Shown in pieces: positions 46,543 through 54,623 of a DNA stretch of 64,000 nt (positions within the stretch are counted from its first letter, which is position 1; each line of letters opens with the position of its first letter). The DNA is taken from positions 1 to 64,000 of the forward strand of contig CAVXFM010000005.1 of the NCBI GenBank assembly GCA_963760985.1. The letters are read 5' to 3'. A program made the position numbers and the translations under genes. The stretch comes from JACRDG01 sp963760985. Lineage in GTDB: Bacteria; Desulfobacterota; Desulfomonilia; Desulfomonilales; Desulfomonilaceae. The notes under the pieces were generated by a model, which was not told the origin of the DNA, searched no databases, and saw only the letters and a list, made by a program, of their open reading frames with translations.

Positions 46543-48079
46543 TCAAGATTCTCCCAGAACTTTCACTCGCTTCTGGTCCTTCAGATCCGACGCGAACTGG
46601 GTAATGAGCAGGTCACCCGGCTGGAGACCTTCCAGCACCTCGACCCACCCGTTGGTCTGAGTACGCCCGAGGCGCACCGTCCGCGCACGAGCTATACCGC
46701 GATCACCCTCCAGGTCGGCAAGCACCCACGCTGCGGTCGTGCCACCGGTATTGTGGAATGCAGCTGCCGGAGCGAACACGATCTGTCGGGTCTGCTCCTT
46801 CGACGCATCGGAGCGGGCGAGAAACCTTACGCGGGCGAGCATCTCCGGCCGAAGCTCCGGCGCAGGATCGGTAATCGCGACTTTCACTTCCAGTGTGTTC
46901 TTCTGGATATTAGCCTCGTAGAGCACTCGCGTGACGGTACCTGAAAAGACTCGATCCGGCAGCACGTCCACCACAACCTCAGCGGCCTGTCCCACCCCTA
47001 TTCTCGTGACTTCCGAAAGAGGCACGTCTACCCTGACCTGGAGACATTTTGGATCATACAGGGTGAACACCTGCGCAGAGGCCGGGTGGTCCACGTTAAA
47101 CACAACTTTGGAACCTGGCTCCGTGAGCCGTCTCATCACCATGCCTGCCACTGGGGCCCTGATCTCCATGCGTTCCAATCTGAGCTGAGCCTCGCCGAGC
47201 ACCGCCCTGGCACGGGAGAGCTCTGCTTCGGACCGCATCACGGCGGCCTTCGATTGCTCCAGTTTTCGGCGCTCTTCGATACGAAGCTTCATGTTGTCCA
47301 AAGCCGCTGTGAGATCCGCCTCACGTTTTGCGATGCGGGCACGGACGAGGGAATGCTGCAATCGAGTGGACTCCACCTTTGCCTTCTGAGCGTTAAATTT
47401 GGATCGGACTCGCACTAGTTCTGCCTCTGAGATACTCGCTGCCTTGTACAGGGGCGCGGCCCGATCGTAGTCGCTTTTGTCCTGTTCCAAGATAGCTTCT
47501 TCCCTCACCATCTCGGCAGCGACCTGCTCCAGAGAAGCGCGAGCCTCCTTCAATTCCGCGGCAGCCACATCGATGGCACGGCGGCGATCTACCGGGTTCT
47601 CCCATTCGGTCTTGGCGGCTTCCCGGTCAGCCCTAGCCGAAGCCAATGCAGCCTCCAGAGTGTGAACCTCAGCTTCAGGTACGCTGCAGAGCGAGCTTGG
47701 CATCGTCGTCTACCAGTCGAGCCACTACTTGACCTTTCTCAACGCGTTGTCCTTCCAGGACCAGGACCTCTCGGACCACCCCATCGGCCAAAGCCGTAAC
47801 GTACGATTTGTACGGATCGGCCTCCACCCACCCGGCAGCCTGAACCGTCACAGCCCCAGCCATCGGCCCGCTCAGGCTTTTCACGATTACCGGAGTGAAC
47901 CTCACCTCTACCGCAGGGGCGAGGGAGTCATAGGACGTCACGAGAAGGAGAGTCATGAAAGAACTTGCGATCAGGGCAGGCAGTGCAACGCGAGTCTTCC
48001 ACCGAAAAGAAGGCTGCGGAATGCGATCGTTCTCTCGGTCAGGTTTCAGTTCGCGTGCAAGGACTCTCAGATCACTCAA
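46543..48079 (-). pseudogene. MacA/HlyD-type membrane fusion protein, frameshifted
   Basis: The N-terminal part (from a TTG at 48079) has an inner-membrane anchor (VALPALIASSFMTLLLVTS) and the first half of a biotinyl-lipoyl-like domain (ALADGVVREVLVLEGQRVEK). The frame changes near 47680, and the remaining 386 residues hold a long alpha-helical hairpin rich in Ala/Glu/Arg (about 47660-47200), the returning lipoyl half (IRAPVAGMVMRRLTEPGSKV), a beta-barrel domain and a membrane-proximal domain. About 510 residues when joined. It would bridge the ABC complex to the outer membrane. First gene of the operon; the intact ATPase follows 35 bases downstream. One indel breaks it. Confidence 0.85.
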
Positions 48080-48179
48080 AAGGTCTCTTTCCTGTTGGTC
48101 TACGGATTCAATTTCATCGGTGCCACCGGTTCTTTGGACAGTCTATCAACGGCAGCAGCCTTCCAGTGAGAATGCTTAA

Positions 48180-48445
48180 AGCATAGTTTATGGTCAATCT
48201 CACCTTTGTCAACCGGTTTACTCGTAGTTCGCCGATCGCCATTATAGACTACCTTCCTCAAGAATATCAACCTACCATAGCAATTGCTCCAACGTCATGT
48301 AATGTCAGCAGGTTGGCCGCGGCTGTAGGCTGGGGATCTCCTTGGCGACGACGCGGCCAATTAAATCAGTGAATTGGGAGCCCCTAAGCTCGTCCATCGC
48401 CAGCTCACATTTGCCACGCCCCAAGGCAGATCCCCATCCGGATGG
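48180..48445. other. Upstream region of the export operon
   Basis: No gene recognised. The operon's promoter is presumably here, on the minus strand. Confidence 0.4.
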
Positions 48446-48831
48446 CTACTCATACCAATCCAAGCGGTCCTTCACCTCGAAGAAGTGCGGCCCTGATTCT
48501 CGTTCCACATTTACGTGGCGCATGGGCCTGTGGAACTTGCGCACGAGGCAGTCGAAGAAGAGCGTGGGGCCCTTCAGAATTCCATGCTTTGCGTAGTGCT
48601 CTCGCAGAAACTCCTTGGTGCGGGGCAGGAACCTCCAGTGTTTCAGATAGTGGGGGTTGACCGGCCCTTGTCATCGAACTCGGCGACATCAGGCTCCCAC
48701 GTGTCCGGTTTCGGCTGGTGATCGGGCACAAAGACCGAGAACCTCAGGCCGTATTCGTGCCATGCCTTCACGAACTCGTTTCGGTCCACATTCGTATCTT
48801 TGGGGTTGTCCATCCCAATGCTCCGGTGCAC
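48446..48831 (-). pseudogene. Hypothetical protein, about 130 residues, frameshifted
   Basis: The start MDNPKDTNVDRNEFVKAWHE (ATG at 48813, or an upstream one at 48831) runs through LRFSVFVPDHQPKPDTWEPD and AEFDDKG. Near 48650 the frame changes and continues PHYLKHWRFLPRTKEFLREH, GPTLFFDCLVRKFHRPMRHV and HFFEVKDRLDWYE to TAG at 48446-48448. The composition of both parts is natural. Family not recognised. No neighbour suggests a role. Confidence 0.55.
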
Positions 48832-48838
48832 TTATGTC

Positions 48839-49180
48839 CTATGGGATAGTTCCGGGCTTCATCTGTAAACCGGGATCTCTTGAGGGTTGAGATTCGTTCT
48901 CAGGCTTCGCCAGATCGATTCTGAGCGACTTTCTGGAGCCGACAACGTCTCGCTCTGCGAGAAAGCGTCGGATGATGTCGATAAGCTCGATGGGCAGGTG
49001 CGACAGGTTTGCAAGGGTCTGCTTCTGCAGCTTCTTACCGACGCGGACGGACCTGCGCAAGAGGAAAGACTCGTATTCCTTGTCTCCGTGCTTACGCACA
49101 TTCCTGACCACATGAACTGGACCGTATCGTGATGCCCTAAGATAAGAGAGCATGCATAACAATCCACAAAAGTCAAGCAA
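48839..49180 (-). pseudogene. IS1634-family transposase, N-terminal fragment
   Basis: The segment DKEYESFLLRRSVRVGKKLQ followed by KQTLANLSHLPIELIDIIRR matches the N-terminal domain of IS1634-family transposases, which reads (Y)xxxLLRRSxRxGxKVxxxTLANLSHLP. The catalytic domain is absent: after SRKSLRIDLAKPENES the frame ends at 48839. It includes the dispersed repeat 48889-48938. A different, nearly full-length IS1634-family copy lies at 3917-5602. Confidence 0.7.
48889..48938 (+). repeat. Dispersed 50-bp repeat, copy 3
   Basis: Matches 42437-42486 over 50 bases and, less well, 13081-13121. Here it lies inside an IS1634-family N-terminal fragment, suggesting all copies derive from such transposase genes. 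Confidence 0.65.
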
Positions 49181-49354
49181 GAGACAACGCTCTTCGTGAC
49201 TACATCATGAAGCCGTCAGCCCCCTAGTCTGCTAATATCAAATGGCTTTCTCAACAGTTTCAGCGGGAACCTCAGTTTAGGCCGACCATGTGCCCCATTG
49301 TCGGATGGTCCGAAAGCTCATACCGGTAACCTGATTCCCATGGTGGCGTGATGC

Positions 49355-49382
49355 TCGACAAGGAAGCGCTGGCAGGTATAAT
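49355..49382 (+). promoter_or_regulatory. Sigma-70-type promoter for the thiolase gene
   Basis: TCGACA (49355-49360, five of six of TTGACA) and a perfect TATAAT (49377-49382) separated by 16 bases. Located 84 bases upstream of the thiolase GTG start on the same strand. Confidence 0.55.
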
Positions 49383-49465
49383 TCTTGCACGCGTGTGATG
49401 TGGTTCAGTCGGGCCATGCAAATGATTTGGCCGGCAACACAAACACTCTTCCGAGGAGGCCCACT

Positions 49466-50731
49466 GTGAGACGAAAGCGACGGTTGGGGCGAGGCGTGTG
49501 CGTTGTGGGAGCGGGAATGTCCAGGTTTGGGATGTTCAGGGAGAGGGACAGCAAGGACCTCTTTGCCGAAGCTTTCCATAACATGATGGGCTCAGTGGAC
49601 AAGGGCCTTGCTCCCGATGATATTGATGCCCTGTACGTAGGTAACTTTTCGAATGATTTTTTCGTGCACCAGGCTCATTGGGGCCCGATCGTTGCCGATG
49701 TGCTCGGCCATGTACCCAAGCCTGCCACAAGGACCGAGGGGGCCTGTGCATCAAGTGCGCTGGCGTTTAGGGAAGGCGTCTTCTCCATCGCTTCAGGATT
49801 CTACGATATGGTCCTGGTAGGCGGTGTCGAAGAAATGTCCAAACGAACTACCACGGAAGTGGCGGAGGGACTCGCTCTCGCAACGGTGCCGTATGAGGGG
49901 CGAGTCGGCTTCACCTTTCCCGGGGTGTTCGGTGCGGTCGCCACTGCGTACTTCGAACGGTACGGCGCTACCCGTGACAGTCTCATGAACGTCACCATCA
50001 AGAGCCACCATAATGCGGCGCTGAATCCGAGAGCTCAGTTTCACCAGACCGTTCGCGATTTGATGCTCGCAAAGATCGACAGTGCCGAACGCAAAGGTTT
50101 GCCCAAACCTACCTGGAACGATGAAAAGGAATTTCTGCGTGATCCCCGGGCAAACCCCCCAGTGGCCTGGCCAATGCACCTGTTCGATTGTTGTCCTATT
50201 AGCGACGGTGCAAGCTGCGTGCTGCTGGTGGGAGAAGATCTGGCCAAGAGCTTCACGGACGACCCCTTGCACGTCGTGGGCATAGGACAGGGCAGCGGCA
50301 GCGGGTTCCACAGTGCAGCCGATCTGACATCGTTCACCGCGACCCGATTTGCCGCACAGGAAGCATACGGGATGGCAGATCTCACCCCCGATGACATCCA
50401 TTTTGCAGAGGTGCATGATTGTTTCTCCATCGCGGAACTGGTGCACATGGAAGACCTGGGCTTTTTCAGGCAAGGAACGGCATTCAAAGCGGTTGAGGAA
50501 GGTTTGACACGATTGGACGGGAGCAAACCGATCAACACTTCGGGTGGTCTGAAATGCAAAGGCCACCCGGTAGGGGCCACCGGAGCCGCTCAGATTGTGG
50601 AGCTGTGGGAGCAATTACGGGGTATGGCAGGGGAGAGACAGTTGGCCATCAAGGATCTTCGCATCGGAGCCGCACACAACTTGGGCGGGACGGGCGGCAC
50701 ATGCACCCTGACCATCTTGGAGAGGAGGTAG
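49466..50731 (+). CDS. Thiolase-family protein (BbsB-like), pair 1
   Basis: 421 residues of the thiolase superfamily (non-decarboxylating, SCP2/BbsB-like subgroup), which cleaves or forms beta-ketoacyl-CoA. The acylated Cys is in TEGACASSALAFREG (about residue 93). The C-terminal HDCFSIAE segment carries the NEAF-type catalytic His-Asp region, and the conserved KGHPVGATGAAQI the second catalytic His. The GTG at 49466 is used because GAGGAGG lies six bases upstream; the frame is open to 49385 but lacks a site there. A DUF35 zinc-finger gene follows 4 bases downstream, the arrangement of benzylsuccinyl-pathway BbsB/BbsA thiolases. A sigma-70-type promoter lies upstream. Confidence 0.9.
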   Translation: MRRKRRLGRGVCVVGAGMSRFGMFRERDSKDLFAEAFHNMMGSVDKGLAPDDIDALYVGNFSNDFFVHQAHWGPIVADVLGHVPKPATRTEGACASSALAFREGVFSIASGFYDMVLVGGVEEMSKRTTTEVAEGLALATVPYEGRVGFTFPGVFGAVATAYFERYGATRDSLMNVTIKSHHNAALNPRAQFHQTVRDLMLAKIDSAERKGLPKPTWNDEKEFLRDPRANPPVAWPMHLFDCCPISDGASCVLLVGEDLAKSFTDDPLHVVGIGQGSGSGFHSAADLTSFTATRFAAQEAYGMADLTPDDIHFAEVHDCFSIAELVHMEDLGFFRQGTAFKAVEEGLTRLDGSKPINTSGGLKCKGHPVGATGAAQIVELWEQLRGMAGERQLAIKDLRIGAAHNLGGTGGTCTLTILERR

Positions 50732-50735
50732 CGCA

Positions 50736-51158
50736 TTGGAACAGCGTGCGTTTAATGACGTTTCTTTTCAACAGTATCTCAATGAAAAAAGGCTCATGGG
50801 GTCCACGTGCACCAGTTGCGGGGCTTTGTTTTTCCCTCCTCGGGGGTATTGCATCAGGTGTGCGAGCTTTCAGATGGAGTGGGTGGAACTGAAAGGATCG
50901 GGAAGGATCAGTGCCTTTACGTGCATCTTTGTGGGTCCCCCTGCGATGATGGAGCAGGGCTACAACAGAAAGAATCCGTACTGTACGGGTGTGGTAGACC
51001 TCGATGAAGGACCCCGGACTGCCGCTCGCATCGTCGGGGTTGATGCGGCAAATCCCGCGCAAATCCACGTGGGGATGTCCGTGAGGGCGACATTCATTCA
51101 AGCGGGAAATGATCCCGATGCACGCGTGGTGCTGGGCTTCACTGTCAAGGAGCTGTGA
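50736..51158 (+). CDS. DUF35 zinc-ribbon/OB-fold protein (BbsA-like), pair 1
   Basis: 140 residues. An N-terminal helix (DVSFQQYLNEKRLMGS) leads to a rubredoxin-like zinc ribbon CTSCGALFFPPRGYCIRC (four Cys at 25-42) and a C-terminal OB fold with GSGRISAFTCIFVGPPAM. Proteins of this type form complexes with thiolases, e.g. BbsA with BbsB and the archaeal HMG-CoA synthase complex, and help bind acyl-CoA. The TTG at 50736 follows AGGAGG and lies 4 bases after the thiolase stop, so the two are coupled. This pair transcribes toward the acyl-CoA dehydrogenase. Confidence 0.9.
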   Translation: MEQRAFNDVSFQQYLNEKRLMGSTCTSCGALFFPPRGYCIRCASFQMEWVELKGSGRISAFTCIFVGPPAMMEQGYNRKNPYCTGVVDLDEGPRTAARIVGVDAANPAQIHVGMSVRATFIQAGNDPDARVVLGFTVKEL

Positions 51159-51499
51159 GTCTTTCCGAAGACAATTCTCGTTGCCTCACACCGAGGACGG
51201 TAATCGTGAGCAGCCTCAGTGGGTGGCTGCTCACGACATCTGTACCTGGTGCCACAAGGTTTGATCTAACCGCTCGCCCTTGGCTGGTTCGAACCCTTGT
51301 GTTGCAGCAAAGGCCTTCAGTCACCCTGAATTCGTGCGGGCAAGGCCGCCGAATCTTTGTTCAGGCGACCCCCCCCCGGCTGTCTAAAGTGAATAGCACG
51401 TGAGTTCTGCCAACTGGTACATGAGCGTTGACTCTATGGTGCTCCAATTGCCACAAACGTCTGCGGGTACCGGACTTCAGTCCTGGAATCCCGTTCCCG
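51159..51499. other. Convergent intergenic region
   Basis: Lies between the ends of two convergent operons. It contains the hairpin at 51206-51234. No gene. Confidence 0.5.
51206..51234. other. Strong hairpin between convergent operons
   Basis: A perfect 10-bp stem GTGAGCAGCC/GGCTGCTCAC with a 9-base loop. No T-run follows on either strand, so it is not a canonical terminator, but it sits where bidirectional termination is expected. Confidence 0.6.
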
Positions 51500-52645
51500 T
51501 CACTTGAGCAGGTGACGCCCTATGATCATACGCTGCACCTCAGAGGTCCCCTCCACGATTTGCAGGATTTTTGAGCTCTTGTAATAGCGGGATACCGGGT
51601 ACTCATCCATGAATCCGTATCCACCGTGAATCTGGAACGCGTCGCTTGCGGCTTTTTCGGCAAGTTCAGAGGCAAAGAGCTTTGCCGTGGCAGCTTCAAA
51701 TGTATGCGGCCTGCCCTGGTCCTTGAGCCACGCTGCCTTGATATACTGATTCCTTGCCAGCTCAATGGATGCCGCCATATCCGCCAGCTTGAACTGCACG
51801 GCCTGGAAGTCAAAGATAGGGCTGCCGAATTGCTTTCTCTCCCGCGCGTAATTCAGTGACTGATCCAGGCAGGCTTGAGCCAATCCCACCGCCATCGCGG
51901 CCAGGGAAATCCTCCCTGTTTCGAGAACCGCCAGATGCTGGGCGAACCCGCGTTCCGGATCACCCAGGAGATTTTCTGCCGGAATGCGGCAGTCATCCAG
52001 AATGACCTCATGGGTAGCGGACGCGTTCCACGACATCTTTCGGTATCGCTTTCCCAGCCTAAAACCAGGGGCATCCTTGGGGACGATAAATGTAGAGATC
52101 CGATTTCCGTTCCCGGTCTTGCCGGTTCTCGCAGCCACGAGCACCAGGGATGCATTGTCCAGACCGATGTTGGTGATAAACTGCTTGGTTCCGTTTAGTA
52201 TCCACTCATCGTTCCTGAGAACCGCGGTGGTTCGCACCGATCCCGCGTCCGAACCTACATCGGGCTCGGTGAGCCCAAAAGCTCCGATCTTCTCACCGCG
52301 GGCAATCGGCGTCAGCCACTTACGTTTTTGCTCTTCCGTGCCGAAGACCAAAAGCTCCTGACCGACAACGCTGGTCGTCACGTCCATCATAGCGCCAAGG
52401 GTTATGTCACCCCTGGAAATTTCTTCTATGCATATGTGGGTTCCGATCCAATCGCCACCGCTCCCACCGTATTCCTCCGGAAAGGGGATACCCATCATGC
52501 CGAGTTCGGCCATTTGTTTGATGATGTCATACGGGTACAGGCCGGTTGCTTCCATCTCTTCAGCCCGGGGCGCGATGACTTCCTTGGCAAAGTCATGGGC
52601 TGTATTCCGGATCATTCGTTGCTCTTCGGTAAGGTCGAAATCCAT
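51500..52645 (-). CDS. Acyl-CoA dehydrogenase
   Basis: 381-residue FAD flavoenzyme introducing a C2-C3 double bond into acyl-CoA. Substrate and FAD motifs are GAFGLTEPDVGSDAGSVRTT, EWILNGTKQFITN, and near the C-terminus QIHGGYGFMDEYPVSRYYKS and the ILQIVEGTSEVQRMIIGRHL signature with the catalytic Glu. The ATG at 52645 is chosen with GAGGA 9 bases upstream; an in-frame ATG at 52654 overlaps that site. Last gene of a long minus-strand operon. Its partner electron-transfer flavoprotein is not encoded here. In BbsA/BbsB pathways the equivalent step is benzylsuccinyl-CoA dehydrogenase (BbsG), but substrate cannot be read from sequence. Confidence 0.95.
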   Translation of the reverse strand: MDFDLTEEQRMIRNTAHDFAKEVIAPRAEEMEATGLYPYDIIKQMAELGMMGIPFPEEYGGSGGDWIGTHICIEEISRGDITLGAMMDVTTSVVGQELLVFGTEEQKRKWLTPIARGEKIGAFGLTEPDVGSDAGSVRTTAVLRNDEWILNGTKQFITNIGLDNASLVLVAARTGKTGNGNRISTFIVPKDAPGFRLGKRYRKMSWNASATHEVILDDCRIPAENLLGDPERGFAQHLAVLETGRISLAAMAVGLAQACLDQSLNYARERKQFGSPIFDFQAVQFKLADMAASIELARNQYIKAAWLKDQGRPHTFEAATAKLFASELAEKAASDAFQIHGGYGFMDEYPVSRYYKSSKILQIVEGTSEVQRMIIGRHLLK

Positions 52646-52789
52646 TGGTGCCATTCCTCATACAATTACGATTACTTGAGGCACTCGGCTCAGTCCCGCA
52701 ACATGCGAGACTGAGCACTTCTCGCTTGATCGCGTGTTGCTCTTTCAAATCATAAGGTAGGGATCGCGGGGTCACACAAACAAGTGTGC

Positions 52790-53629
52790 CTATTCCTGGT
52801 CGTTATACCATTTTGTAACGGTGGGCAGGTGTTTGAGCGCCACTGCTTGCACCTTTGCCATGGTATCGTTGACGAATCCCACTTCCGCTTCTGAAAGCGG
52901 CTCCCATTTGACATATTCCATATTCTCCCACCAGTTGTCCCTGCTCTTGATACAGGGTTTCGTGCTTCCCGGGAATGCCTGCCAATTGGTGGGAGAAGTC
53001 CGCAGGAGTGAATCGCGATGCTGCTCGTAGGGAAAATGGTCTCTATTCTGCTTTCGACTGAAGAAAATGAATTCTCCTGGAGGACCTATAAGCACCGCCA
53101 CTCGTGCGGTTGCCTTGGGCATGAACCCGACCCCTGCACAAGCAGCCCCGATGGTCCCCATGGCTCGGGCATCCATACGGTATTGACCTGCCGCTGCACA
53201 GGCGAAATCGCAGGCAGCGGCCCAATCCATGAGTTTCCACACGCATGAAGGACCGCCCCAAAGGAGCCCCATGCCGCCGTTCTCTTTGCCCCATTTGTTG
53301 AACTCTGCACAGGATTCGAAGCCGCATGCGCCGCAATCCCATCCGAGATCCGAGCGATCCAACTTCGCACCGATCAGAAGACACCCAAGCGGCAGGTTTT
53401 TGTCGCGGAAATGCTTCATGGTTTGGTAATCGAAAGCCATGACAGGAGAAATGGGAGCGATGGCTCCTGCGAATTCTATGATGGGATCCTGGTCTTCAGC
53501 AGTGATAATCTCCACCTGGATTTCCAGTTTACCGGTCAATTGGGGAGCCCTGAAGGCCGCAGCCGCGGCGAGCTTGGTCGCTTCAAGCACTGCTTCACGG
53601 GCCGCAGCACGGCCGTCCAATCTTGCCAT
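52790..53629 (-). CDS. DUF2148 iron-sulfur protein A
   Basis: 279 residues. The first part (ARLDGRAAAREAVLEATKLA ... AFRAPQLTGKLEIQVEIITA) resembles the N-terminal module of DUF2148 proteins. The Cys-rich core is WDCGACGFESCAEF, followed by GGPSCVWKLMDWAAACDFAC; six or more Cys could bind a cluster. A hydrophobic AAGQYRMDARAMGTIGAACA region and a C-terminal tail follow, the latter missing in protein B. The ATG at 53629 has GGAGGAG upstream and lies one base after the next gene's stop (53631). Annotated in databases as ferredoxin-domain proteins; no biochemical role is established. Position between thiolase and acyl-CoA dehydrogenase suggests electron transfer or carrier binding. Confidence 0.8.
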   Translation of the reverse strand: MARLDGRAAAREAVLEATKLAAAAAFRAPQLTGKLEIQVEIITAEDQDPIIEFAGAIAPISPVMAFDYQTMKHFRDKNLPLGCLLIGAKLDRSDLGWDCGACGFESCAEFNKWGKENGGMGLLWGGPSCVWKLMDWAAACDFACAAAGQYRMDARAMGTIGAACAGVGFMPKATARVAVLIGPPGEFIFFSRKQNRDHFPYEQHRDSLLRTSPTNWQAFPGSTKPCIKSRDNWWENMEYVKWEPLSEAEVGFVNDTMAKVQAVALKHLPTVTKWYNDQE

Positions 53630-53630
53630 T

Positions 53631-54467
53631 TTACTCCTCCTTCCCCTTTGGGGACTGGGTCCTGTAGTCGAAATTGATGCCTGAAGCGGTCTGTCGATTG
53701 ACCACGAAATTCTTCCGGGTGTTATCAATCATCTTTTCCATGTTCACGAGGTGGTAGTCGATATTGATATCCCGATAAGGGTTTTTGGAAAGGGTCGACA
53801 TGGGCATGCCTACCACTATGGCCGCTTTAGGACAATAACCAAGCTTCTGCCCCGCAAGCCCCACGCTCATGAACGGGTGAGCGTCCACCATGAGAGTTTG
53901 GGCCATCCAGGCAGCCGAAGCCCAGGCATATCCCAGGTCGTCAACCCGCGCCCCGCACAAAGGACCTTTGATGGGGGTTGAGCTTCTCTTGTCCGTGATG
54001 TCGATGAGCCCGTCCTTGGATTCGCGCCTGGTGTACAGGAACGAGCACCCCTGAGGCCCGCCGCACAAACCACAGTTAGCGTCCAAGGGCGTTTCGTGCG
54101 CCCGATTGTTGCCCAGGAAGAGAATCACGTCCGACTCCCTGACCATGACAGCCTCGTTAAGAAATCGGGTTTTCCATCGGCTGTTGGTATGGGCCAGCTC
54201 TTCCATCTTGGCGGCCACTTTCTCCAACTCTTCCTGCCCATACACGATGTGGGCTCCTATCTGGGGCACTCCTCCTGCCGCAGGAGCGGTGAGAGCCGCA
54301 TTCATGCAGAGTCTCGCAGCTATGATCGTTGCTTCCCTTCGCCGCAGATCCTGAGGCGAGTGCCGCGGCCAATCTTCCACGTACCTCTTCACCTCGGAGT
54401 TGATCGTATCGCTCCATTGGGCTCCTCCATTCGGTTGTTGTGATATGCGTGCCGCTCCAAAGAGCAT
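53631..54467 (-). CDS. DUF2148 iron-sulfur protein B
   Basis: About 278 residues. The N-terminal half has RREATIIAARLCMNAALTAP and GGVPQIGAHIVYGQEELEKV; the Cys core is DANCGLCGGPQGCSFLYTRR, then GPLCGARVDDLGYAWASAAW and MVDAHPFMSVGLAGQKLGYC. Same architecture as protein A, so an ancient tandem duplication. The start is unclear: the best ribosome-binding site (GGAGGAG) precedes an ATG at 54417 in a different frame, while this frame has an ATG at 54467 without a good site and a GTG near 54393. A one-base indel near 54390 would unite the two, giving MERYDQLRGEEVKRYVEDW. It overlaps no neighbour and is followed directly by protein A. Confidence 0.75.
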   Translation of the reverse strand: MLFGAARISQQPNGGAQWSDTINSEVKRYVEDWPRHSPQDLRRREATIIAARLCMNAALTAPAAGGVPQIGAHIVYGQEELEKVAAKMEELAHTNSRWKTRFLNEAVMVRESDVILFLGNNRAHETPLDANCGLCGGPQGCSFLYTRRESKDGLIDITDKRSSTPIKGPLCGARVDDLGYAWASAAWMAQTLMVDAHPFMSVGLAGQKLGYCPKAAIVVGMPMSTLSKNPYRDINIDYHLVNMEKMIDNTRKNFVVNRQTASGINFDYRTQSPKGKEE

Positions 54468-54623
54468 GGCTCTGTAGCGAAAACGTTCATGTGTCCCGGA
54501 AGATTGATCTCCTGTGCAGATTCGTGTGCAGTCGACGGAAACACGTTCCAGTGGATTTAACGCAAGAAGGTAGCTTGATTCCGCGATTCATGAGCCGCTC
54601 CCTATCCGTCCACATCTTTCTAC

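Noticed and set aside
49793..50614. 273-codon minus-strand open frame
   Set aside because: Antisense shadow of the intact thiolase gene.
51206..51234. Intrinsic terminator between convergent operons
   Set aside because: Strong hairpin but no T-run on either side; recorded only as a hairpin.
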